64,000 nt of DNA, taken from the NCBI GenBank assembly GCA_012964435.1, contig DTTX01000034.1:1-64000 (forward strand). Direction: 5' to 3'. The notes beneath the pieces are model-generated. The model was not told where the DNA came from, searched no databases, and saw only the letters and a program-made list of their open reading frames with translations. The translations under genes were made by a program, and so were the position numbers. Below are positions 48,129 to 57,444 of this stretch, in pieces. This DNA is from Mesonia sp. (GTDB taxonomy: Bacteria > Bacteroidota > Bacteroidia > Flavobacteriales > Flavobacteriaceae). The stretch's first letter is position 1. The number at the start of each line of letters is the position of its first letter.

Positions 48129-49352
48129 ATGAATAAATTTTTAGAACAATGGGGCGAAGCTGCCAATACTACGCTCGGTTTCTTTTGGATGGCTGTTTGG
48201 GCGTTTGCATTGGGTTACCTAATTAGCAGTATGATTCAGGTGTTTATGACCGAAGAAAAAATGCAAAATGCGATGGGCAAAGATCAACGAAAAGGAGTTT
48301 TATTAGGGACTTTTTTTGGGTTTATTAGTAGCTCGTGTAGTTTTGCTGCATTGGCAACCACCAAATCCTTATTTAAAAAGGGAGCAAGTTTTGTAGCTTC
48401 GATTGCATTTTTGCTGGCATCGACCAATTTGGTGATCGAACTTGGGATCATCATCTCTATCTTTTTAGGTTGGCAATTTGTGGTAGGTGAATATATTGGA
48501 GGTATTCTGCTAATTCTAATTTCGTGGTTACTAATTCGACTCATTAATCCGAAAAAACTCATTCAAAAAGCCCGAAAAAATCTTTCTGAACAAAACGAAG
48601 ATAACGACGATTCTTCAAAATCTTGGAAAAAGAAAATTAAATCTGAAGAAAGCTGGGCAAAAGTTGCCAAACAATACGGGATGGAATGGAAAATGGTCTG
48701 GAAAGATGTGACCGTTGGTTTTACAATCGCCGGTATTGTTGCTGCTTTTGTCCCCGATTCTTTCTTCGAAACACTATTTATCAATACCGGTAACGGAAAT
48801 ACTGACTTTGACTTTTTCACGATTTTAGAACACGTGATCGTGGGTCCGGTTACGGCTTTTCTCACATTTATCGGTTCGATGGGCAATATTCCGCTAGCCG
48901 CGTTGCTTTTTGGCAAAGGCGTAAGTTTTGCCGGCGTAATGGCGTTTATCTTTAGCGATTTAGTGGTTTTTCCCGTGTTGAGAATCAACGCCAAATATTA
49001 CGGTTGGAAAATGTCACTTTTTATCTTGTTCTTATTATTTACTGCCTTGGTTGGTACTTCGCTGGCTTTACATTATGGTTTTGAGTTATTTAATATTATT
49101 CCCGATGCTTCGCAAGTAAATATTCAGGAGCAAGAATTTTTTAAAATCGATTATACATTTTTCCTCAATTTAGCGTTTATCGCCGCTTCGGGTTACCTTA
49201 TTTATCTAGGTTTTTTCAAAAAGAAAGATCTAATGTATATGAAAGAAATGGCGCCTAAAAGCAAACTTTTAGAAAGCGTCTTAAAATACGCTGCCTTGGT
49301 TTGCTATGTTTGGTTAGCTGGCGGAATTGTAGTGAAGTATTTTTTAAATTAA
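48129..49352 (+). CDS. permease (DUF318/UPF0718 family, ArsP-like)
   Basis: A 407-residue membrane protein with about ten helices, a central charged linker (KSWKKKIKSEESWAKVAKQYG) and the family-typical GTFFGFISSSCSFAALATTK near residue 60 and GSMGNIPLAALLFGKG in the second half. Related proteins export organoarsenicals or other toxicants; others of unknown substrate lie in metal-resistance clusters as here. Probably in the same transcript as the neighbouring metal genes. Confidence 0.85.
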   Translation: MNKFLEQWGEAANTTLGFFWMAVWAFALGYLISSMIQVFMTEEKMQNAMGKDQRKGVLLGTFFGFISSSCSFAALATTKSLFKKGASFVASIAFLLASTNLVIELGIIISIFLGWQFVVGEYIGGILLILISWLLIRLINPKKLIQKARKNLSEQNEDNDDSSKSWKKKIKSEESWAKVAKQYGMEWKMVWKDVTVGFTIAGIVAAFVPDSFFETLFINTGNGNTDFDFFTILEHVIVGPVTAFLTFIGSMGNIPLAALLFGKGVSFAGVMAFIFSDLVVFPVLRINAKYYGWKMSLFILFLLFTALVGTSLALHYGFELFNIIPDASQVNIQEQEFFKIDYTFFLNLAFIAASGYLIYLGFFKKKDLMYMKEMAPKSKLLESVLKYAALVCYVWLAGGIVVKYFLN

Positions 49353-49406
49353 AATGAAACCAAATAGAAACTTTTTCGACCAAAATAATTCAATAAAATT
49401 ATAAAA

Positions 49407-50129
49407 ATGAAACATACTTATCATATAAGCGGTATGACCTGTAACGGTTGTAGATCTTCTGTGGAAGAAAAACTTAATGCTGTAGAAGGGGTTAAAACTG
49501 CTGAAGTAAATCTAGAGAAAGAAGAAGCAAATATTGAAATGAAAAGACATATCACTGTAAAAGAATTTCAAAAAGCTTTGCCCGATAAATACAAAATCAC
49601 TGCAGAAGAAAAACTAGGAACCACAGATTTCTTAACCGAAACCCAATCAACCTCTAAGTGGCAGCAATTAAAACCCTTGTTTCTTATATTTTTCTACATT
49701 TTTACCGCTTCAATTCTTTTAAATATTAAGCCTTGGAGCACCTCATCATTTATGCTAGATTTTATGGGGTTGTTTTATATCGTATTCAGTTTTTTCAAGA
49801 TGCTCGATCTAAAAGGTTTCCCAGACAGCTTTCAAATGTATGATCCGCTTGCTAAAAAAATAAGAGCCTATGCCTGGATATATCCGTTTATCGAACTCGC
49901 TTTGGGATTAATGTTTTTATTTCGATTCGAAATTTTTATTGCACTTATAATAACTCTTATAATTTTAGGCTTAACCACCATTGGCGTAACCCAAAGTCTA
50001 TTCAGTAAAAAGAAAATTAAATGTGCTTGCTTAGGGACAGCCTTAAATTTACCAATGACTGAAGCTACTTTTATCGAAAATGCAATCATGATCGTGATGG
50101 CAATTTTTATGCTTCTTCAATATATTTAA
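49407..50129 (+). CDS. HMA metal-binding domain fused to a MauE/DoxX-like membrane domain
   Basis: A 240-residue protein. Residues 1-70 form a heavy-metal-associated domain with GMTCNGC, the copper-binding MXCXXC motif; the rest is a four-helix MauE-type membrane region ending with KIKCACLGTALNLPMT (CXC at residues about 209-211) and a final helix. The fusion suggests a membrane-bound copper chaperone that passes electrons or metal across the membrane. Starts 54 bp after the permease gene and ends 1 bp before cusB. Confidence 0.85.
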   Translation: MKHTYHISGMTCNGCRSSVEEKLNAVEGVKTAEVNLEKEEANIEMKRHITVKEFQKALPDKYKITAEEKLGTTDFLTETQSTSKWQQLKPLFLIFFYIFTASILLNIKPWSTSSFMLDFMGLFYIVFSFFKMLDLKGFPDSFQMYDPLAKKIRAYAWIYPFIELALGLMFLFRFEIFIALIITLIILGLTTIGVTQSLFSKKKIKCACLGTALNLPMTEATFIENAIMIVMAIFMLLQYI

Positions 50130-50130
50130 A

Positions 50131-51786
50131 ATGAAAAAATACCTGATTTACTTGCTTTTATTGATAGGCGGAATTTTTCTAGGCTATCTGTTTTTTAATT
50201 CTTCTTCTGAAGAAAAACATCAGCACACACAAACGGAAGAAAACCAAATTTGGACGTGCTCGATGCATCCGCAAGTTGAACGTCAAGAACCCGGCGATTG
50301 CCCCATTTGTGGGATGGAACTTATCCCAAAGGAAACTGCCGGAAGTAATTTAGCTGAAAATGAATTTACGATGACGACCAACGCAATGGCACTTGCTAAT
50401 ATTGAAACGACCATCGTGGGTGAATCTCAAAACGATAACGGTAGTTTACAACTTTCTGGAGAAATCACCGCGAATGAAGATGAAACCGCTACGCAACCGG
50501 CGCATTTTAATGGCAGAATTGAAAAACTCTACGTAAAATCTTTAGGAGAAAAAGTACAGATGGGGCAAGCGATCGCAAGTATTTATTCGCCCGATCTAGT
50601 CGCTGCCCAGCAAGAATTGATTAGTGCTTATCAAAAAAGAAAATCGCAACCAAGATTGTACCAAGCGGTACGCAATAAATTTAAGAATTGGCGAATTACT
50701 GAAAGTCAGTTGCAGCAAATTGAAGAAAGTCAAACACCGCTCACTAACATTACCATTTACGCGCACGTTTCTGGAATTATAACTTCTATTGAAGTAAACG
50801 AAGGCGCGCATATTATGGATGGTAAACCTATTTTTAAAATAGCCAATCTCTCTACGGTTTGGGCAGCATTTAATGCGTACGAAAATGAAATTAAAAGTTT
50901 AAAGGAAGGTCAAAAAATTAACATCAATACCGAGGCTTATCCTGATGAGAATTTTGAGGCTGAAATTAATTTTATCGATCCGGTTCTAAATTCTTCTACA
51001 CGAACAGTAACGGTTCGCGCGGAATTAACTAATAAAAACAATCTTTTAAAACCGGGAATGTTCGTGACGGCAAAGGTGAAAAGTGATAACGAAAATTCGA
51101 AAAGTATTAGTATTCCAAAATCGGCAGTGATGTGGACGGGAGAACGTTCTTTGGTGTATTTAAAAACCAATGATAATCCGCCTACTTTTGAGATGCGCGA
51201 AGTAAAACTCGGTGCAGAAAACGGAAATAAATATTCCATTTTAAGCGGTTTACAAAAGGGCGACGAAATCGTAACGAACGGAACTTTTACGGTTGATGCC
51301 GCAGCGCAATTACAAGGAAAAAAGTCGATGATGACTTCAGAAAATAATTTGCTTCAGCTTTCAAAAGAAATACAAGAACAGTTTAGAGAAGTTATAAAAA
51401 ATTACCTTCAGCTAAAAAATGATTTGGTGAATGATCGTGCAGAAGCTTCAAAAAATTCAGCTCAAAAAGCTTTAACGCAATTGCAAGCTATAAATACTTC
51501 CGAAGAAGAAACTTCAGCAAAAATCAATTCTTTAAAAGAAGGATTTTCAAACATTAATAAAGCTGATCAAATTAAAGTGCAACGTGAGTATTTCATTTCA
51601 CTTTCAGAAGAAATGATTAGCATTTCTAAACAAATTGAAACTTCAAAAAAATTGTTTGTTCAAAAATGTCCGATGGCCAATAACAATCAAGGAGCCAAAT
51701 GGTTAAGTTTGGAAGAAGAAATTAAAAATCCGTATTACGGAGCATCAATGTTAGGTTGTGGCAGCGTTATTGAAGTCATTAATTAG
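50131..51786 (+). CDS. cusB: RND efflux periplasmic adaptor (CusB) with metal-binding and DUF3347 domains
   Basis: A 551-residue membrane-fusion protein. An N-terminal anchor is followed by a heavy-metal-binding domain (residues 41-66: WTCSMHPQVERQEPGDCPIC then GMEL), the barrel-sandwich/lipoyl and beta-barrel domains (GRIEKLYVKSLGEKVQMGQ, NEGAHIMDGKPIFKIANLS, LKPGMFVTAKV) and a C-terminal DUF3347 region with CPMANNNQGAKWLS and NPYYGASMLGCG. It joins the inner-membrane pump to the TolC duct and delivers copper or silver. Intact. Confidence 0.93.
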   Translation: MKKYLIYLLLLIGGIFLGYLFFNSSSEEKHQHTQTEENQIWTCSMHPQVERQEPGDCPICGMELIPKETAGSNLAENEFTMTTNAMALANIETTIVGESQNDNGSLQLSGEITANEDETATQPAHFNGRIEKLYVKSLGEKVQMGQAIASIYSPDLVAAQQELISAYQKRKSQPRLYQAVRNKFKNWRITESQLQQIEESQTPLTNITIYAHVSGIITSIEVNEGAHIMDGKPIFKIANLSTVWAAFNAYENEIKSLKEGQKININTEAYPDENFEAEINFIDPVLNSSTRTVTVRAELTNKNNLLKPGMFVTAKVKSDNENSKSISIPKSAVMWTGERSLVYLKTNDNPPTFEMREVKLGAENGNKYSILSGLQKGDEIVTNGTFTVDAAAQLQGKKSMMTSENNLLQLSKEIQEQFREVIKNYLQLKNDLVNDRAEASKNSAQKALTQLQAINTSEEETSAKINSLKEGFSNINKADQIKVQREYFISLSEEMISISKQIETSKKLFVQKCPMANNNQGAKWLSLEEEIKNPYYGASMLGCGSVIEVIN

Positions 51787-51883
51787 AATTCAATTAACAA
51801 CTGAAACAATATTTTTTTATTAATTTAGTTATTCTAAAAAATCAATTATATGATATAAAGTTACTTGTAAACGACGTAACTCT

Positions 51884-52489
51884 ATGAACGCTTTATTAGA
51901 ACAAACAAAAAATCACTGTCAGCAACTACTTGCTCAAAGTAGATGTAATGAGTTGGCTTTTCATAATTCTCAGCATACAAAAGAGGTTTTTAACAGCGCC
52001 AAAAAAATTGGGGTTTATGTTAATTTACCGAAAGATGATCTAGAAATTGTACTTCTGGCTGCACTATTTCATGACACCGGGAATATGGATTGTTTTAAAG
52101 GCCACGAAAATATAAGTGCCCAAAAAGCTTCAGAATATTTATCTAAAATTGATTTCGACACTAACAAAATAGAGAAAGTCGTCAAATGCATTTTAGCGAC
52201 AAAAATGCCACAAACGCCCACAAATTTGTTAGAAGAAGTAATTTGTGATGCAGATTTAGCCCATTTGGGAAAAGAAAACTTTATATCGAAAAACAGATTA
52301 TTACGAGAAGAATGGAGCGAGCATTTAAAAATGTGCTTTAGTAATAAGGAATGGGTAAAATTAAATGTTGAATTTTTAGAATGTCATCGTTATTTTACAA
52401 CTTACGGTAAAAAAATGCTGCAACCGGTAAAAGAGAAAAACCTTAGATCTTTAAAGCAACAACTCTCCGAATTCTACAAAGCGAGTTAA
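51884..52489 (+). CDS. HD-domain phosphohydrolase
   Basis: A 201-residue HD-superfamily protein. Metal-binding residues appear as H in LAFHNSQHTKEVF, the LAALFHDTGNMDCF HD pair, HENISAQKASEYL and ICDADLAHLG. It probably hydrolyses a phosphoester or nucleotide. It sits between the two metal-efflux blocks with no evident link to metals. Confidence 0.88.
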   Translation: MNALLEQTKNHCQQLLAQSRCNELAFHNSQHTKEVFNSAKKIGVYVNLPKDDLEIVLLAALFHDTGNMDCFKGHENISAQKASEYLSKIDFDTNKIEKVVKCILATKMPQTPTNLLEEVICDADLAHLGKENFISKNRLLREEWSEHLKMCFSNKEWVKLNVEFLECHRYFTTYGKKMLQPVKEKNLRSLKQQLSEFYKAS

Positions 52490-52506
52490 CATTCTAATAT
52501 TTTTAT

Positions 52507-52514
52507 TACTTTTG
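52507..52514 (+). promoter_or_regulatory. -7 promoter element of the DUF6660 gene
   Basis: TACTTTTG matches TAnnTTTG and ends 5 nt before the ATG at 52520, exactly as TATCTTTG does before the HYC_CC_PP gene. A GTTAA lies 22 bp upstream of the element start in both cases (52485 and 41793). Confidence 0.5.
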
Positions 52515-52519
52515 AAGTG

Positions 52520-52840
52520 ATGAAAATCATTACCTCCATATTAGCGATCTTTATTTTTGGGCTTAACTTTATGCCCTGCAACGATAATGTGGCAGATCTA
52601 GAAGAGCAAAGTGGTATTCATCTAACTTCTCCAGAAGACGGACATCAAGATCACGAACATTCATCAGATCTATGTTCTCCGTTTTGCCAATGCCATTGCT
52701 GCCATATTCACGTGATCGACGTGCAGCTTTCTGAATTTAAAATGATCACACCAGAAATTTCTACTGCAACTTTTCTACTTTTTGAAAATACCGGTAAAGA
52801 AATTCAGAACCGTATTTTACAACCTCCGCGCTACGCATAA
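52520..52840 (+). CDS. DUF6660-type small exported metal-associated protein
   Basis: A protein of about 106 residues with a signal peptide (KIITSILAIFIFGLNFMPC) and a His/Cys-rich centre: EDGHQDHEHSSDLCSPFCQC followed by HCCHIH. Such proteins sit upstream of CusA-type pumps in Flavobacteriia; I recall the label DUF6660. Probably binds metal in the periplasm. The ATG at 52520 is preferred over the GTG at 52517. Confidence 0.8.
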   Translation: MKIITSILAIFIFGLNFMPCNDNVADLEEQSGIHLTSPEDGHQDHEHSSDLCSPFCQCHCCHIHVIDVQLSEFKMITPEISTATFLLFENTGKEIQNRILQPPRYA

Positions 52841-52904
52841 TTTTCAGTAATTCACTGAAAAACCTCTTTAAAAGAAGCATATTTTTTATTATGAAATTGA
52901 TGTG

Positions 52905-52925
52905 ATGCTGAATCAAGTTCAGCAT
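52905..52925. repeat. REP-like palindrome
   Basis: Arms ATGCTGAA / TTCAGCAT around a TCAAG loop, with trailing GACGA. It lies between the DUF6660 gene and the second pump gene. Confidence 0.7.
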
Positions 52926-53015
52926 GACGACTAATACTCAATTCATCTAGTTTAGATAAAAAGAATCATTGCTTCCCTCCTATTTAATGTAAAAAATTAA
53001 AAACATCACATTTTC

Positions 53016-56000
53016 ATGATTAACAAAATCATTGATTTTTCGATACGTAATAAAATGATCATTGGCTTGCTTATGATCGCGTGGATCGGTTTCGGTATTT
53101 GGAGTATGCGCCAAGTTCCTGTCGATGCCAACCCAGATATTACCAACAATCAAGTACAAGTAATTACCCAAGCGCCCAATTTAGGCACCGAAGATATTGA
53201 GCAATTTGTCACCTATCCGGTTGAGGTCGCGATGAGTAACCTTCCGCAGGTAAAAGAAATTCGATCGGTTTCGCGTTTCGGCCTATCGGTCGTCACCATT
53301 GTTTTTGAAGATAATGCCGGCACGTATCTTCCGCGACAATTGGTAGCCGAAAAACTAATCGAAGTTCAAGAAGAAATTCCCGAAGGTTTTGGTAAACCTA
53401 CGATGGGACCAATTTCTACTGGTCTTGGCGAAATTTATCAATATACTTTAGAAGTTGAAGACGAGTATAAAAATGAATATTCGAGTACCGATTTACGTAG
53501 TTTTCAAGATTGGATCATTCGTCGGCAAATGTCCTTAGTTCCCGGCGTGGTTGAAGTAAATGCTTTCGGCGGAAAGATCAAACAATACGAAGTCGCCGTA
53601 CAACCTGAAGAACTAAAAGCGATCGGTATGAGCATTGCTTAAGTCTTTTCTGCGCTACAGCAAAACAACCAAAATACCGGCGGCGCTTATATTGAAAAAA
53701 ATCATCAAGCTAATTTTATTCGTGGTGAAGGTTTGGCTAGAAACCTCGACGATATTCGGCAAATGGTGATTAAAAATGAAAATGGAATTCCCATTAAAAT
53801 TAAAGATGTTGCTGAAGTAAAAATCGGCAATGCCGTACGCTACGGAGCCTTAACCAAAGACGGAAAAGGCGAAGCCGTTGGCGGAATGATCTTAATGCTG
53901 AAAGGCGCAAATTCTAACGAGGTAATTACTCGCGTAAAAGAGCGTATACAGCAAATCGAAAAATCGCTGCCCGAAGGAGTTCACATTCAACCTTTTTTAG
54001 ACCGAAGTGATCTTATTGCTGAAACCACCGGAACGATTAAAAATAACCTCATCGAAGGCGGACTTATCGTTATTTTCATACTCGTACTTTTATTAGGGAA
54101 TTGGCGCGGCGGATTGATTGTTGCTTCTACGATTCCGCTAGCGTTATTGTTTGCTTTTATTTTGATGAATGTCTTTGATGTTTGGGCAAATTTAATGAGT
54201 TTAGGCGCGATTGACTTCGGAATTATCGTTGACGGCGCGGTGATTATTGTAGAAAGTACAGTTTTCTTCCTTTATGCTTATGTGAAGAAAAAACAAGTAG
54301 AAATCACTTCTGAAAACCGAAATGAAATCACCGCGAAAGCTTCTAAAAAAATGATGAATTCAGCCTTTTTTGGGCAACTCATTATTATGATCGTTTTTAT
54401 TCCGATTCTGGCTTTAGAAGGTGTTGAAGGGAAAATGTTTAGACCGATGGCGCTTACCTTTATTTTTGCGATGATCGGTGCGATGATTCTTTGCTTGACT
54501 TACGTTCCTATGATTTCGGCTTTATTTATTAAAGTTCCGAAGAAATCGAAACCTTTCTGGGGAGATAAATTTGTGTTCTGGGTAGAACGCAATTACGAAG
54601 AAGCTTTACAAAAAAGTCTTTCCAAAGGAAAATGGATCATTGGAAGTTCCATCCTCGTTTTGGCTTTAGCCATTTTTATCTTTACCAAAATGGGCGGTGA
54701 ATTTATTCCGCAGCTCGATGAAGGTGATATTGCATTTCACGTGATTTTAAAACCGGGGAGTTCGCTTTCAGAAATGATGGAAACCACGACCAAAGTTGAA
54801 AAAATTATCAAAGCAAATTATCCAGAAGCAAAATCGGTGATTAGTCGTATTGGCGTCGCCGATGTTCCTACCGACCCAATGCCGATGGATATTTCTGATA
54901 CATTTATCATCTTGAAACCGAAATCAGAATGGACATCCGCTTCAACTAAAGAAGAACTAATTGCTGGTATTAAAGAAGACATTAGCGTGATTCCAGGAGT
55001 TTCCTATGAATTTACACAACCTATCGAAATGCGTTTTAACGAACTGCTTTCGGGTGTTCGCGAAGATGTTGCCATTAAACTTTTCGGGGAAGATTTACAG
55101 ATTTTGGCAGATAAAGCCAAAGAAATGGGCAAAATTATAGCGAGTGTAGATGGCGTTGCCGATATGAAAGTGGAAGCTACCACCGGTTTACCACAAATCA
55201 CTGTGAATTATAATCGTAACAAACTAGCGCAATACGGGTTACAAATTAGTAAACTGAATACACTTATTCAAACGGCTTTTGCCGGCGGTAAAGCCGGAGT
55301 TATTTTTGAAGGTGAAAAACGCTACGATCTGGTCGTTCGTCTGGCTGAAAGTGAACGAAAAAATATCCAGAATGTAGAAAATCTATATGTAGATTTACCT
55401 AACGGAAATCAAATCCCGCTGCGGGAAATCGCCACTATTAGTTACCAACCGGGACCTATGCAAATTAGTCGCGACAACACCAATCGTCGCACCTATGTGG
55501 GGATTAATATTCGAAATCGCGATGTACAATCGGTGGTCGAAGATATTCAGCAAAAACTAGACGAAGAATTTAAATTACCAGCCGGTTATTACATTCGCTA
55601 TGGCGGTGCTTTTGAAAATTTTGAACGTGCCAGCAATCGACTACAAACCGTTGTACCGATTGCTTTGGTGCTAATTTTCATTTTAATTTATTTCGCCTTA
55701 AAATCTTTTGCTGAAACCTTAATGATTTACCTCGCCATCCCGATGGCAACTATCGGCGGTATTTTTGCGCTTTGGTTACGCGATATGCCGTTTAGTATTT
55801 CTGCCGGAGTTGGCTTTATTGTCCTTTTCGGGGTTGCCGTTTTAAACGGATTGGTGATGATCAATGGTTTAAATGAATTGAAAGAAGAAGGTGAAAAAAA
55901 TCTAACTAACCGAATTTTAAAAGGGACCAAACGTCGTGTTCGTCCTATTATGCTTACCGCATTAACAGACGTGTTAGGTTTTTTACCAATGGCTATTTCT

Positions 56001-57347
56001 GCATCCTCGGGAGCTGAAGTGCAACGCCCTTTAGCCACGGTGGTTATCGGCGGTTTAATTACTTCAACTTTGCTGACGCTTTTTATACTTCCTATTCTTT
56101 ATCAATGGATCGAGAAGAGAAAAGAACGTCAATCAAAATCCTTTAAAAATGTGACTATTGCTGGAATTGTAATTTTCTTTTCTATTCCATTCTACGGAAA
56201 TGCGCAAGAACAACCAATCACAGAAATTGGAATGGATGAAGCCATTCAATTGGCGCAAAAAAATTATCCATTATTAAAAAACAAGCAGCTAGAAATTAAT
56301 CGACAACAAGCACAAAAAGCCAATGTCTTAGATTTAGGAAAAACGCAAATTTACACCAGCGGAGAAGAAATTAACGATAATCAAGGCGTTTATACTTGGG
56401 TAAATATTGGTCAACAAAATATTGATTTGTTAGGTATTTCAGCGAAGAAAAAATTAATGAATGCTGAAGTAAAATTAGCCGAAGAAGCCTTATCGCTTTC
56501 TCAACTCGAAGTCGAACGAGAAGTAAAAAAAGCATGGACATCGGCTTATAGCGCGAAACAAAAACTTCAGTTATACCAACGATTAGATTCTATTTACAGC
56601 AAGTTTAAAACGGCGGTCGAGTTAAATTATGAAGTGGAAGCCATTTCGAAACTTGAATTTTCTGCGGCGAAAAATCAAGCTTTGCAGATTGCCATAAAAA
56701 AAGAACAAGCTTACGATGATTATTTGATTGAACTACAAAAACTAAATTTATGGCTGAATAGTGAACATACCTTTGGCGTTAAAGACGAACTCATCTTGGC
56801 AGATGACGAATTGATCCTCGAGCAATCTTTAGAAAATCACCCCGTGTTACAAGTTGCCGAGCAAAAACTAGAAACTTCTGAAGCTAATTATCGCGCTGCT
56901 AAAGCCGATCTATTACCCAAGTTTAATGTGCAATACGGGATTCAAGAAGTGCAAAACCAAAGCGGTTTTTATACGTATCAAGCCGGAGTTTCAATTCCGT
57001 TATTTTCGGGAAGTGAAAAAACACGCGTGAAGACAGCTCAAATTCAGCAGCAAATCGCTCAGAATGAAGCCGACTTTATTCAGCAACAATTAAAAACCAA
57101 TTACCGGCAAAGCTTGCAAGGTTTTATCAAATGGAAAAAATCTAAAGATTTCTACTTACAAGAAGCTTTGCCATTAGCCCAAGAACAGCAAAACGGCGCT
57201 CTATTGGCGTATCAAGAAGGCGCGATCGATTATACGGCTTTTACTCAAATGCTTCGAAATTCGATCGAAACAGAACTCGCCGCTATTGAAGCGATTAACA
57301 ATTACCTCAATGCAAAATTCGAACTAACTTATTTTGAAAATGAATAA
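53016..57347 (+). pseudogene. CzcA-type RND pump fused to a TolC domain, interrupted by a nonsense codon
   Basis: Residues 1-208 end with AIGMSIA, then TAA at 53640-53642, after which the same frame continues VFSALQQNNQNTGGAYIEKN without further stops to 57347; one G-to-T change (GAA to TAA) explains it. If joined, the protein has about 1443 residues: RND pump (relay helix FGIIVDGAVIIVEST, second half FIVLFGVAVLNGLVMINGL) followed after YQWIEKRKER by a second signal-like segment (ending FYGNAQEQ) and a complete TolC-type outer-membrane domain. The pump-TolC fusion is known in Bacteroidota. As it stands, only a fragment of the pump can be made from the natural start. Confidence 0.9.
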
Positions 57348-57372
57348 TATAATTTCAAACTCAACCTATTAT

Positions 57373-57396
57373 CGTCATCCCGAACTTGATGAGATG
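57373..57396. repeat. degenerate REP-like element before the second adaptor gene
   Basis: CGTCATCCCGAACTTGA is followed by TGAGATG instead of the expected mirror arm, so only one arm and the CTTGA loop remain. The frame open upstream of the adaptor start at 57445 runs through this element, which argues for the later start. Confidence 0.5.
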
Positions 57397-57444
57397 CTGA
57401 TAAAAACTCAGCAAAACAAACCACCTTTTTCAACTTCAACGCCT

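Noticed and set aside
53640-53642. Readthrough or recoding of TAA in the second pump, or restart at TTG 53733 as an independent gene
   Set aside because: TAA is not a recoded codon in this group, and a start at 53733 would lack the first membrane helix and porter region.
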